This document shows, piece after piece, positions 34,600-45,739 of a stretch of 64,000 bases of DNA; within the stretch, counting starts at the first letter, position 1; every line of letters starts with the position of its first letter. The position numbers were made by a program, and so were the translations under genes. Below the pieces are notes generated by a model. It was not told the DNA's origin, made no database searches, and saw only the letters and a list, made by a program, of their open reading frames with translations. This DNA is from Eupeodes corollae. Taxonomy: Eukaryota > Arthropoda > Insecta > Diptera > Syrphidae. The stretch is from positions 66,928,946-66,992,945 of the forward strand of contig NC_079147.1 of assembly GCF_945859685.1 (NCBI RefSeq), given 5' to 3'.

Positions 34600-35715
34600 A
34601 CGGAGCCCTGGGGGACACCAGCATTTATTTCATGAATTTCAGACTTGAAACCATAAAATACAACTAGTATTGAACGGTTATAAAGGTAATTTCTAATCCA
34701 ACAAAGAAGAGATTCATCAATACCAATCGATAAGAGAGCTTGGTGCCGCTCCATACTTTTTCCAAAACGATGTAAAGATTTCTTCCACTGTTCGGTGAAA
34801 TGAACCATGAGATTGCCAGTGGACCTATTGCTACGAAAGCCATACTGTCGGTCATTAAGAAGCTTCCGTTCTTCAAGATATTTCTTAAGCTGAAAATTAA
34901 TCAGCGTTTTCATGACCTAAGAAAGAAGGGACGTAAGTGCAATTGGACGATAGTTTAAGGGAGTGGAGGATTCGCCTTTTTTAGGGACAGGCTGGACAAA
35001 TGCAGTTTTCCATCCACTCGGGAAGAGACCTGTAGAAAAGGACAGATGAAAAAGTTTACGCAGTGGTTTTGTCAGCGTTGAAGAACACCTCTTAAGAACA
35101 ATAGGGGGAATACTATACGGGCCAGCGGATTTGTGTATGTCAAGGTCTTTCAGTACTCTTTCGACTGGACGAGTGCGAAAGAAGATTCGTCTTATAGAAT
35201 CATTTACGCTCTCAAAAACAGGAGGACTCACGACACCATCCGGTAGCGTCGAATTAACAGCAAAATGTGCTGCAAGCAAATCGGCTTTATCAATCGAGCT
35301 TACATAGGTAGTGTCTTTGTGGACGAGCGTTGGAAGCGAGGAGGACGTGGTGTTTCGTACGTTTTTTACAAATGACCAGAAATTTTTACCACCTTTGGGA
35401 CATTGTAGTTTTTTTTGCCTCAATTTCTGATCATGCAAAAATTTGGTTCGTTGAATATGACCATTACAGGTCTTTCAAGCTTGTTTAAACTTATTCCACT
35501 TTTCCTCAGTTGGGTTGGCTTTATAACAACGGGAACTTACATTTCTGAATGAGCTCTCTTTGGGTTTGATAGATTTCACCCTATTCGGGATAAAATGTCT
35601 CATTCCACAAAGAATTAAATTTGTTACCATTTCTGCTCTGAAATCCACTCTTTTAAAAAGAAGCCGAATTAAGAAAAAATTAGAGAAATTTCTAAAAATC
35701 CATCGGTTCATTTGT
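34600..35715 (-). pseudogene. CR1/Jockey-like non-LTR RT fragment (minus)
   Basis: The first part (35475-35711) is the linker before RT. The longest frame (34917-35438, 173 codons) has HKSAGPYSIPPIVLKRC, WKTAFVQPVPKKGESS and LNYRPIALTS. The next (34458-34913) has DRQYGFRSNRSTGNLMVHF, then FGKS joined directly to ERHQALLS, then GVPQGSVLS. The aspartate-bearing segment after FGKS is missing, and the element stops before YADD at about 34600. It is truncated at its 3' side and internally deleted. The family is shared with 29340-30560 and 23830-24175. Confidence 0.8.
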
Positions 35716-35749
35716 AAAAAAAATTGAATTTTCGAATTTGCACCAAAAT

Positions 35750-35995
35750 TTGTATGGGGACTGCTGTTGTTTTTAGTATTTAAACATGAAAAAAACGCCT
35801 TAAGCTAATCGGCTTTGTTTCAATCGACACAGTGGTTTTTACTTTAGGGCCCAGGACAGACACACAGACGGATAGAATAGGGGACCCACTTTTCTTGACT
35901 TTTCTAACATTGTAATGTCATGTTTGATTCGAAATTTTGTACGAATGCAATACTTGCCATATAAATTAAATAGTTGCTAGTTTCAGGAATTTAAA
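35750..35995 (-). repeat. Repeat Y, copy 2
   Basis: Inverted relative to 16505-16840. Shared phrases on the minus strand are gcaagtattgcat, caaacatgacattac and a run of CTGTGTGTCTGTCC before 'gattgaaacaaagccgatt'. Boundaries are approximate. Confidence 0.6.
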
Positions 35996-36403
35996 GGGAA
36001 CTTAATATAAAATTGAAGATCTCTTATTCAAGGTTTCTTCTTAAAAACATAAACTTTGCTCTTTTTCTTGGAAACAAATTTTATAAAAATAATTTAAAGC
36101 ATTACTCAAGTTACAAAATTTTGAATGTTTTTGACAACAAACCACTTTTTGGTGAATGCTGTTAAATAAGTAACAAATGTTCACTCACACAACTTAACTG
36201 CATAAGCTATATGGCTGATATGCCCCCTCCCCCTTCGGATCGTATATTCGTCAAAATTTGATGGATTTGTGCTAAGTTCGTGGAATTGGGCTGAACGTCA
36301 GATCCATATTATGTTCTTGGTCCAGGCATCAGTTAAAAGTGGTACTTTTTGTAAAAAAGCTTAGAAAGTAAAACATACATTATGTTTTCTTTACAAAAAA
36401 AAA
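35996..36403. other. Unassigned AT-rich sequence
   Basis: Nothing recognisable between repeats Y and X. Confidence 0.45.
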
Positions 36404-37392
36404 AAAGCTGGGATGCGACCCACACTGATAACTTCCCATCCCGTCTGTCGATTTGTCTTGCTTAAAAGTTTGTCTTTATGTACTCGTAACAATTTTTACC
36501 AAATTTGTGTACTATTTTTTGTAGATTTTATTTTTTATGAAAAAAAGGACGTTGGATTTTTATATAAAAATTTACTGAATATTGAAAACAATATTTTCTG
36601 TGAAATAAAATAAGTTTGAAGCCAATATTTTTAATTTTTGAAAAGCTATTTGTGTTTTTTTTAGACACTGTCAATTCGATTTTTCTCAAAATTTGTCCTG
36701 ATGTTGAAAACAATATTCCTTATTTTTTTAGGTTTTTATTTTTTGTAAAAAAACAATATTTCTTATAAGAGTTTTTATAAGTTTAAAGCCTAAATTCCAA
36801 GTTTTTGAAAAGATATTTGAATCGATATTCAATTTTTATGAATTTTGAGTAATGTTTTACTTAGATTTTTATTTTTTATAAAAAAAAACTTGCAATTAGA
36901 TTTTTCTCAAAATTTTATTAGATGTCAAAAACGTTATTCTTTGTTGCACAAAATTGTTTTAGAGATGAAATCATATTTCAATCGTAAAATGTTGGAGGTG
37001 ACAAATTTTTGTTTTCAGTTTTATTGATTTATAAAAAAACCGTTACATTGATTTTTTTCAAAAAATATATGATCACCTTTTTTTCTAAATTGCTATGGTG
37101 AATAAACCACCTACTTAAGTTTTATGAGAGCCCTTTCTGCATCTTTCTGCATTATTATCTGTTTAACAAAACTTATTTGAAGCTGATATCTATACTGGTT
37201 CTTGAGCTATGGACGACGAAAAAACGTGGAAAACGTAAGGACGAACGTACGTTCACACGCATGCACAGACATCTTTCTAAAAGCTTTTATTTGGAATCAA
37301 GGGACCTTGAAGCGTCGAGAACTGTCAACATTTTTAAATCGCCAAATCGGACTGATTACTATAACTTCCCATGGGAAGCTCATTATAAAAAT
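36404..37392 (-). repeat. Repeat X copy 7, both ends present
   Basis: Starts 'aagctgggatgcgacccac' and ends AACTTCCCATGGGAAGC. About 1.0 kb, shorter than copy 5 because internal units are partly deleted around 36650-36720. The CGTACG block is reduced to 'gacgaacgtacgttcacacgcatgc'. Confidence 0.88.
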
Positions 37393-37954
37393 ATTATTTT
37401 TTAATATCAATAACAATGAGATATTTTTCAAAATAAATTTGATTTGAAATTTAACTAAAACAAAAAACAAACTCAAATCAATTAACAAAGTATACTATTT
37501 TGAATAACATTGTTTTCATAATTATTTTAGTTCAACTGTTTACTGTAGGCTATACGACCCAAAAAAAGCAGTTTTACTCGCATATTAAAAAGCAGGATTC
37601 TGATACACTTCTTAGTTTAACATTCAAACCTTTTTTAAAAAATCGGTATTTTAGAAGACGGGATTTCATAACTTTTTCTTTGGGATTATTTAAAACAGGA
37701 TTTTAAAGTGTGCGATTCCGATATGATTTCTCCTATCACAATATTTCATATCATTCTTTTAGGGAAAAAACTTATTCTTTTTTTCAAAAATAAATCTGCC
37801 TTGAGTTCTTTCCCGCAATTTCCGATAGCTGGTTTCAACTTTAGTACTGTAGCTCCTGTTTACAAACAAAAGCTTAAATACAAGAATAGGAGAGTCATTT
37901 TATTCCTTTTGATTTTAAGACTGGGAACTGATATTTGAAATGTCTGTATGGTAC
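37393..37954. other. Unassigned AT-rich sequence
   Basis: Open frames at 37500-37706 and 37708-37938 have no motif. Confidence 0.4.
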
Positions 37955-38995
37955 CGTGTAATAGAGTATGGTCATAATACTGAATGGTCTTAACGCTGTA
38001 TTTGAAAACACTGTGTATACAAATTTGTAAAAATTTGTGCAAACTGGGTCTTTAGGTGATGTGGAAACACCAGTGCATGCTCGTACAGCTTGCACTGCAG
38101 TAAATAGTGGGAAGCACGTGCACATTTACTATTGATTAGCATCTGAATCGTTGCAAGTTGTTTTAATAAAAGCTTCAAGCTACAACATCCTTCATTCTAA
38201 TGTTTCATCTTTGAGATCCATTTCACAACTGATGTGTGTTCGATTTTGTGTGTAGTATGTGTGGCAGAATAGCACAACGGTGGTGGTGTGGTTGTGGTTT
38301 CTTTGGGCCGCTTAATGCTTGTCGTTGATGAACTTTATGCTTAAAGACCATTTACACGCTTGCAAGGTGCAATTGACTCTTAAACTAAAGCCTCTTGAAT
38401 GGTCAGAATTTCGAAAAAAATCGTATTTAATTATTAGGCACATTTTCATCTCAGTGAATTCATCAATAAGCATATTTGCCATATTTGGGCGGATGATAAT
38501 TCAAGAATGACTGCCGAAAATCTATAACGTACCCACAGAGAGTGACTTTTTGGTGCGGTTTATAGGCTAACGGCATTATCGGACCGTATTTTATTTCCAT
38601 ACGAGACCAGTCAGTAAGTTACTGTGAATGGTGTTGGCTATCGTGAGATGATAACGAACTTTCTACGAGCCGTATTAGAAGATATGGACGAATTGTGGTT
38701 TCAACAGGACGGTGCCGGTAATGGCCGTGTTATCTCACGTGGTGGAGATGTCAATTGGCCACCAAGATGATGTGGTTTGACACTGTTTAACTTCTTCCTT
38801 AGGGTGTATTTAAAAGAAAAAATGTACTTGAATAAGCCATTAACAATTCAAGAGCTAAAGAATGAGAAAATTTAGGACATCAACGACATGAAACCTCAAC
38901 TACATAGAAAATTTGGACTATCAAATGGAGGTATGCCGCCAAGGTCGCGACGGTAACTTGGTATAATTTTGTTATTCCACACATAATTGAACCAT
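37955..38995 (+). pseudogene. Mariner/Tc1-like transposase remnant 1
   Basis: Left part (about 38030-38110) reads QTGSLGDVETPVHARTAC, matching the helix-turn-helix linker also seen at 49580. Then FMLKDHLHACKVQLTLKLKPL at about 38325-38390. The DDE part near 38670-38770 reads DMDELWFQQDGAG and VISRGGDVNWPP. The C-terminal text near 38830-38940 carries NKPLTIQELKNEK. Multiple stops show it is dead. No inverted repeat ends were identified. Confidence 0.75.
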
Positions 38996-40654
38996 ATACT
39001 AATATTATCATAATAAAAATAAAATTCAGTAATTTCTTAAATAATTTGTGTTTTATTCAAAATCAACATCGGCCCTTAAAATCTAAGCACCCTTGATATA
39101 GAATCATTTTAAGAATTAAGTCCAACATCAGAAGTTTTAATATCTTTAATATCTGGTATATAATACCTATTGACCTAATGTAAGAAAGTCATCTTGGGGC
39201 TCCAGGTCAAACACTAAGATCGTTACTAATATCATGAATAGTTTAGCAAGAAATGGGCACTACCGTATTTGACGAAAGGTCTCCTTCCATTTACACAGAT
39301 GACAAGGCAACTGTTGAACTTAATATCATATTTTACATATTTCAAATTTAGGAACGGTCATTAATATGGAGATTTCTGCTTGTATCGATACAATTAATAC
39401 CAAACTATTACAATATCCGCTCCATTTGGCTCCCTATCGACAGCTTTAAGCGATTAATCTATAGCATTGGAATGTGATGTGCGGTAATCATCATAACCAT
39501 TTTGTTCCATTGAGTAACCACCATCTGACATACCCCAGACCCATATCCTTGTCCATGTCCTTGTCCATCAGTGACACTCTCCACATGGTCTTATATAATA
39601 CTAAAATGTATATAATATCACCCCCCCCCCCCCCCCAAATCATAGTATGTGTGATGTAAGATATCAAAACTGGCCCAACAAATGTTGTTGTTACAATCAG
39701 AGAATCGGCATTTAATGTAAATATTATTGATCGAAGAAGAACCTACTTTATTTCCCTAAGGACACATTATTCCAATGAAGCCAAACGAAGTCGATTCAAG
39801 CAAACAGGGTTCCATTTTTGGATCTATGAGCAGAGTATGATGGCACAAATGTGGTATGGGCTGTTCTGGGTATTGGGTAGGGAATGGTATTGCTCCCAGT
39901 TGCAAATATTATTACATATAATAATGATAACGTTCGCGTATCTACACATTCCACTCCAGAAGAGCCTGATGCTTCCTTGTGGGTACATATTAGGTACATC
40001 TATTTTTTCTTTTATTTGCCTTTCCATCGTTATGCTTTTAGGCCTTATACGAGGGCTTCAAACAAAACAACCAAAAACAAAAATGTTCAACCAATCGTTT
40101 TTGACATTTTCTTTGAAAATTTATTTGTGGTTTTTCGAATAAATTTTATTAAACGCCTTTTTATAACACAACACATAAAATCTATGTTCTGGAATAACTG
40201 AAGATTCAGAATTCTCAACATCTATTGGAGGACATGATAAAATCCTGGATTGCATACATATATAGAAAGGAATTTATTTTTGGTGCTGACCATGGCAAAT
40301 GGAAAAAGCTAATGCAAAGTCCAAGCCTTTGCTTACTCCTTCAATTCTGTAAGTCATTTATTTTCTATTAATATGAACAAGGTTGAAGTTGGATCTTCCG
40401 GAGAAGTCATGTCTTCATTTAGTATATATGATTATTTTTTATTTTTATTTTTTCTGTTATGTGGGTGTCGTATTTTATTTGAGTGCAGTGGTTTTATGAA
40501 TATAATTTTATTTATTAAGACATTCTAGAAAATTATTTTTGTAAGATTTATATATTTATTATTGCAGTTTGATAGTAGTTTACATTTGCATACATGTTTA
40601 TTTAAGAGAAATTCTTGACAGCTTCAACATTGGTACTTAATCTTTATATAAAAA
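38996..40654. other. Unassigned stretch
   Basis: About 1.6 kb without a supported gene. It contains the poly-C run at 39621-39636 and overlapping short frames at 39796-40201 that lack motifs. Confidence 0.45.
39621..39636. repeat. Poly-C homopolymer (16 C)
   Basis: Sixteen consecutive C in AT-rich DNA; length is likely variable or error-prone. Confidence 0.9.
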
Positions 40655-40985
40655 CGAGGTTCGGATGTGACCCACACTGATAACTTCCCATCCCGTCTGT
40701 CGATTTGTCTTGTATAGAAGTTTGTAGGCTTTCATGTTTTGTTAAAAAAGTTGTCAGTTGAAATATTCTAAAAAGTTTAAAAATTAAAAACAATACTTTG
40801 CATTTGATAAAATAGTTTGAATTAAAAATCTATTTTAGTTAACGAGATTTTTAGTCGAAAACTAATTTTAACCAATTCTAGTAGCATTTCTTTAAAGCTT
40901 ATATTTTGTATATCAACAAATACAAATTAGATAATTGAAATTTATTTGAAGTCAAAATGTTCTGTTGTTCACGAGATATCGTTGC
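40655..40985 (-). repeat. Repeat X copy 8, right-end part (long form)
   Basis: Right terminus 'gaggttcggatgtgacccac' followed by 'gtttgtaggctttcatgttttgttaaaaaagttgtcag'. This subterminal block is shared only with copies 9 and 10, which form a longer X type. It is interrupted by the LOA/I-like element. Confidence 0.8.
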
Positions 40986-41187
40986 TTGTCCACTTATACA
41001 CATAAGAGCAAAGAGGAAACCGCAATGATGGGCCTAAGAGCTTGACTCGCTCAGGATGGAATGCAGGAAACGAAAAGAAGGCACTAAGGAAATCCAAGCG
41101 ATCTTCTTGGCGATCCTTTTGTGGCACGATAGAAGAAACTTTTGAAGCATCAAGGTTATACGGACAATTCTTTCAACTAGTCCAGCG

Positions 41188-41915
41188 ATGCTAAGCTGCT
41201 TGAAAAATGCAGACGGAATTTCAAGTACTGAATCGCTGAACTTACTATTGGACACTCACTTTCCTGGTAGTTCTATTACCGAAACTTGCAACAATTATAT
41301 AAGTTCAAGTTCAAATACAACATATCCACAAGGTCTGATCACAAGGGCTAAGCTACAATGGGCTGCTAACTTCAAACCATTTAAATCTGCAGGACCAGAT
41401 GAAATAATACCAGTCGAGTTACAAAAGACTTCTGACATAATTTCACCAATCCTTGAGGCAATTTTTACCAGGTATATGTTCCCTCGGCATTGGGAGAAGT
41501 TAAAGTTGCTTTTATACCCAAAGCAGCTAAATGCTCCCAAGTCAATCCTAAATATCTACGACACATAAATCTATCATCATTCCTTCTTAGTCCTTGGAAA
41601 GATTGATTGATATCCATTTAAGGGCAAGTATCGATACAAGACTTCTGTCTTCGTCTAAACATGCCTACTGTAAAGGTAAATCGGTGGAAACAACATTACC
41701 TCCATCATAAAAAGTTCACTGTGTTTGCTTTCCTTGACATCGAAGGTGCCTTTAACAACGTGGACACATCTGCAATCACATCTGCACTAACATCTCTAAA
41801 TGTAGAGATGCTAAATACGTCGGTCATTAACTATACCATCGGTAATCAGACCGATTTTAACGTAAGGTGTGGCAGTATGGTGGACTGCTTTAGAGAAAGG
41901 TATAAACAGGGATAA
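41188..41915 (+). pseudogene. LOA/I-like reverse transcriptase remnant
   Basis: FKPFKSAGPDEIIPVELQK at about 41376-41430 and an HWEKLK/LYPK block near 41490-41520 are RT fingers. FAFLDIEGAFNNVDTSAI at about 41727-41780 is the first catalytic aspartate block. The palm YADD and GxPQG boxes do not appear; the frame goes from NVRCGSMVDCF at about 41860 into unrelated text. A deletion therefore removed the active centre. Confidence 0.72.
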
Positions 41916-42077
41916 ATAAAGTCGCAGTGGACTCACAACAACATTGGCCACTCCGTAATTCTAAGGTACTTAGAATAAATTCCAAAGCACACAGACTACA
42001 CCATTCCCCAACTATAATTCGACAGAAACTTCCAGATTTCTATACCTACCAGATCTTTTCGGGATTAAAGTATATTC

Positions 42078-42980
42078 TTGGAGGATGAGTCAATCCATTT
42101 TTACACAGATGGGTCAAAAACAAAAGAAGGAGTTGGTGGAGGTGTGTACTCTGAACAACTGAAATTAAGTCTGTCATTCCGCCTTCCCAATCATTGTAGC
42201 GTGTTCCAGGCGGAACTTTTGGCGATAAAAGAAGTCTTGTCTTGGCTCAAAGAAAACGCGTGATATAAACATCTGATATCCGTATTTTCTCTGATAGCCA
42301 GGCCGCTATCAAATCTCTGGACTTTGTCTCTATAAACTCTATAACAGTCCATAACTGTCAATCATCTCTAATGGAGATGGCGCAACAGTTTACTATTCAC
42401 CTTTGCTGGGTGCTGGGCCATAGAGACATTCCAGGTAAGTGTAAGGCAGATGAACTCGCCAGGAACGGACAGTACAGCCCATCCTTCCACGTTTGACAAG
42501 TACTGGCATACCAATCACTACTTGTAAACTGCTGCTAATGCAAGACGATGTGAGGAGGGCAGGCACCAGGTGGAACAACATCACCACGTGTCAAGTCACA
42601 AAAAACATCTGGCCAACTCTGGATTTTAAACGTTCAAGGTGCTTGCTCTAAGGAGATGGCATATAAGCTCGATAATAGGTGTCATAACTGGACACTGTCT
42701 AATAGGAAAGCACGTCACGAGACTAGGCCTATTCTCAACTGACTTTTGCAGAAGCTGTATGGACGAGGAAGAGGAAGAAACCGTTCTTCATCTTCTCTGC
42801 ACATGCCCTACTCTAGCTCGAAAACGCAAGAATTACCTAGGAGAATTCTTCTTTAACGATCTTAACGATCTAAATCATATCGGTATAATCAGCCTCTCAC
42901 GTTTCATAAGGACTCAAGCTTGTTCCATTGAGCTTAGGAGGAAGCCTCAAGATTCATGTGGTATCACAATGGGCCATTAA
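42078..42980 (+). pseudogene. Non-LTR RNase H and C-terminal zinc region remnant
   Basis: RNase H begins SIHFYTDGSKTKEGVGGGVY (first aspartate) at about 42090-42150 and continues CSVFQAELLAIKEVL (the glutamate) at about 42198-42242. The DS/D block near 42290-42300 and a WVLGHRDIPG-type motif near 42408-42435 are in shifted frames. The final part, 42639-42980, has HISSIIGVITGHCLIGKH, then CRSCMDEEEEETVLHLLCTCP, a Cys-rich tail found in this group. RNase H removes RNA from the hybrid in intact elements. Confidence 0.78.
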
Positions 42981-43035
42981 ACTGGCCTAAGTGTGTCCGT
43001 TTCCATCCTGGACAGCCACTATAACCTAACCTAAC

Positions 43036-43075
43036 CTAGGGACCTTGAAACGACGAGAAATGTCAAAATTTTCAA
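43036..43075 (-). repeat. Repeat X copy 8, left-end scrap
   Basis: 'agggaccttgaaacgacgagaaatgtcaaaattttcaattt' matches the X left-end region (28700-28735) and follows the CCTAA tail of the inserted element. Confidence 0.75.
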
Positions 43076-43229
43076 TTTCAATTAAAAAATGTTGATTTTG
43101 ACGAAACCAACTTTCAGATACAACAGTTTTTACCACACGATCTGATGTCTTTAGTCAATCGATGCTATTGTATATGATATTGAATTTTTAAATTAACTTG
43201 ATATACATGAAAGGCCATCACCTATTATT

Positions 43230-43590
43230 CTCTTACGTAATTTGAATCCATCTTTATTATGCAACGGTACACGTTTCGTCGTCAAAAATCATCGATCAAA
43301 AGAAGTATTCTGGAAGCAACCATTTGTATTGGAAAGTTTAATGGTAAAGTGGTCCTGTTGGCATGTATTCCAATGATACCATCAGATTCTATACCATACC
43401 CTTCAGGAAGTTACAATTTCACAATTTGTTTAGCTTTTGACATGTATAAGTCCTAAGGCTTTTGGTTTAGATTTGGAAAATCCATGTTATTTTTTATGTT
43501 TCTTGTCCACGTGCAGAAAATCCTTCGAACCTATATGTGTAAGCGAAAAAGAGGTTAACAAAAAATATTGTGCACCGATTAGTGCTAAAT
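43230..43590 (+). pseudogene. Helitron Pif1 helicase fragment
   Basis: LRNLNPSLLCNGTRF-like text precedes ILEATICIGKFNGKVVLLACIPMIPSDS at about 43303-43390, then a GLDLENPCY-like phrase near 43470. This parallels 46850-47225 of the Helitron downstream. It is a separate, older fragment with several frame breaks and no Helitron ends. Confidence 0.72.
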
Positions 43591-43744
43591 TAAATTGAAT
43601 TTAAAAGAATTAAGAATTCAAAATAATAAATGTTATTGTTAGAAGATTTTAAATTATCCGACCAACCTACCTCATTTATAATAATTTTAACTGTTACATG
43701 TTATTTACTAAAAACTTTGTAATATACTAAGTTGTTACAAATTT

Positions 43745-44391
43745 GAATTAAAAAAGAGGTAGGGATGCGACCCACACTGATAACTTCCCATATCATCTGT
43801 CGATTTGCCTTGCTTAATAGTTTGTAGGCTTTCGTGTTCTGTTAAAAAAGTTGTCAATAGAATTATTCTAAGAAAATTAAAAACTAATAACAACATATTC
43901 CTTATGATAAAATAGTTTGAATTCAAAATTTATTTTTCTTAATGAGATTTTTAAGTTGTTTAATAATTTTTAAGAATTTTAGTTTAATTTCTTAAAAAAT
44001 TTTATTTGTTATGTTTTTAATTTGGATGAATGAAATAAGTTTGAAGTCAATATCTTCTATTATTCACGAGATATCGAAAAACGAATATTAATTTTTACCA
44101 AATTTGTGTATTTTTTTTTGTAGGTTGTATTTTCTTATGAAAAAATTGACTGTTGGATTTTTATACAAAAAAGTACTAAACGTCGAAAACAACATTTTCT
44201 GTGAAATAAAATAAGTTTGAAGCCATTTTTTTAATTTGTAAAAAGAAATTTGAGTCGAAAGTCAACTTTTACTATTGTTTTGTTTTTAGGTTTTTATTTT
44301 TTGTAAAAAAAAACTGTCTTATCGATTTTTTTAAATTTTACGGAATATTGAAAACAACATTGCTTACAATAAATTTTTTTTGAAAATAATA
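43745..44391 (-). repeat. Repeat X copy 9, right-end part (long form)
   Basis: Right terminus 'gaggtagggatgcgacccac', the extra subterminal block 'gtttgtaggctttcgtgttctgttaaaaaagttgtc', then regular internal units. It is cut by the Helitron at 44392 and continues at 47376. Confidence 0.88.
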
Positions 44392-44629
44392 TCTTAATAT
44401 ATAAAAATTCAGTGTCATATGTATGTTCCCAGTGAACTCTTCACCAAGTCAACCGATTTCGATGAAAGTTGGCATTTTATGTTTAATTTGGTCTAACTTA
44501 AGATATAGGATAGTTTATATTTCGAGTAATGGTCTAAATTGTTTACATATGTGTTGCAAATGAAAATATACTTTATATAAAATCTACTTTTCTAATTATA
44601 TATGATCAATAGGTTTTCTGAAATATATT

Positions 44630-45708
44630 TTGACTTTGAAATACAATTTTTTATTACCTTCAAGCTACATCGGTAGTCCACGAAACGTGCAAGAATACAT
44701 TCAGGACGCGATGATTTATGTCCGTCATTACGGACGTCCAGATTTGTTTATAACATTTACGTGCAATCCAAATTGGGAGGAAATGCAAACTTTATTATTA
44801 CCAGGTCAACAGTCGATACATCGTCACGGCATTACTGCACGAGTGTTTAAACAAAAATTAAAATCCTTAATTGATTTTATTGTAAAATATTCAGTCTTTT
44901 GCAAAACGTGTTGTTGGTTGTATTCAATAGAGTGGAAAAAGCGAGGCTTACGTCATGCTCACATTTTAATTTGGCTTGATGTTAAAATTCGTCCAGAAGA
45001 AATTGATCAAATTATTTTAGCCGAAATTCCAGATTCGTCAATTGATCAAGAATTATTTGACATTGTTACAAGTCACATGATTCACGGGCCGTGTGGTGCT
45101 TTTAATATGACATCGCCATGCATGGAAAATTGGAAATGTAAAAAAAAAAATCCTAAGAAATTCACGAATGATACTATTACTGATGTCGATGGTTATCCGT
45201 TGTATCGCCGTAGAAACGCCGATAACGGTGGTCACACATTTAAAATAAAACGTCAAATTATAACCAATTAGAAATTGACAATCAATGTGTGGTACCGTAC
45301 TCACCACTGCTCTCAAAAACATACAAGTCTCATATTAATGTTGAGCTTTTTAGTTCAATTAAATGCATTAAGTACATTTGCAAGTACGTCAATAAGGGCA
45401 GTGATTTAGCCATGTTGGGAGTACAAAACATAAATGAAAATGACCAAATAGCAGCAACGAAGCTATCTGGCGTATACTTTGTTTTCCCATACACCACAGA
45501 GAACCATCTATCCAACATCTTGCAGTGCATGTTGAAAATGGTCAACGTGTATATTTCACTGAAGAGAATGTTTTTTAAAGAGCATTTGAACCACCAAATG
45601 ATGATGATGCCTTTGGCCTATTCGGAAGAACATTATTGTATACCGATATCCCATGCTATTTTACATGGAACATGTCAACAAAAAAATAGGTGCCACGTAA
45701 AAAAGTAG
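44630..45708 (+). pseudogene. Helitron Rep nuclease domain
   Basis: First frame 44630-45271: RPDLFITFTCNPNWEEMQ at about 44732-44785, RGLRHAHILIWLD (HxH metal-binding motif of the HUH nuclease) at about 44945-44982, and MIHGPCGAFN with SPCMENWKCK near 45077-45145. A shift near 45271 leads to 45289-45708 with KYICKYVNKGSD, the YxxxY nucleophile region, near 45367-45405. Both key motifs survive but in separate frames. Confidence 0.88.
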
Positions 45709-45739
45709 AACCACATCCTTCTATAGCAGGTATATATTT

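Larger units (their letters stand above)
40986..43035 (+). mobile_element. LOA/I-like non-LTR element with RNase H, truncated
   Basis: Lies between two pieces of repeat X. It starts inside the region before RT, continues through a broken RT and an RNase H domain, and ends with a zinc-finger C-terminus and a tail ACTATAACCTAACCTAACCTAG. RNase H after RT restricts it to the I/LOA/R1-type groups. The X sequence lost between the two flanks suggests a deletion with or after insertion. Confidence 0.75.

Noticed and set aside
37500..37938. Two adjacent frames (68 and 76 codons)
   Set aside because: No recognisable domain, AT-rich, next to mariner and X debris.
39621..39636. Poly-C run as a functional element
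   Set aside because: A 16-base homopolymer alone supports nothing beyond a variable simple repeat.
43018..43040. Telomeric (CCTAA) array
   Set aside because: About three units only, forming the 3' tail of a non-LTR element inside a repeat; not a telomere.
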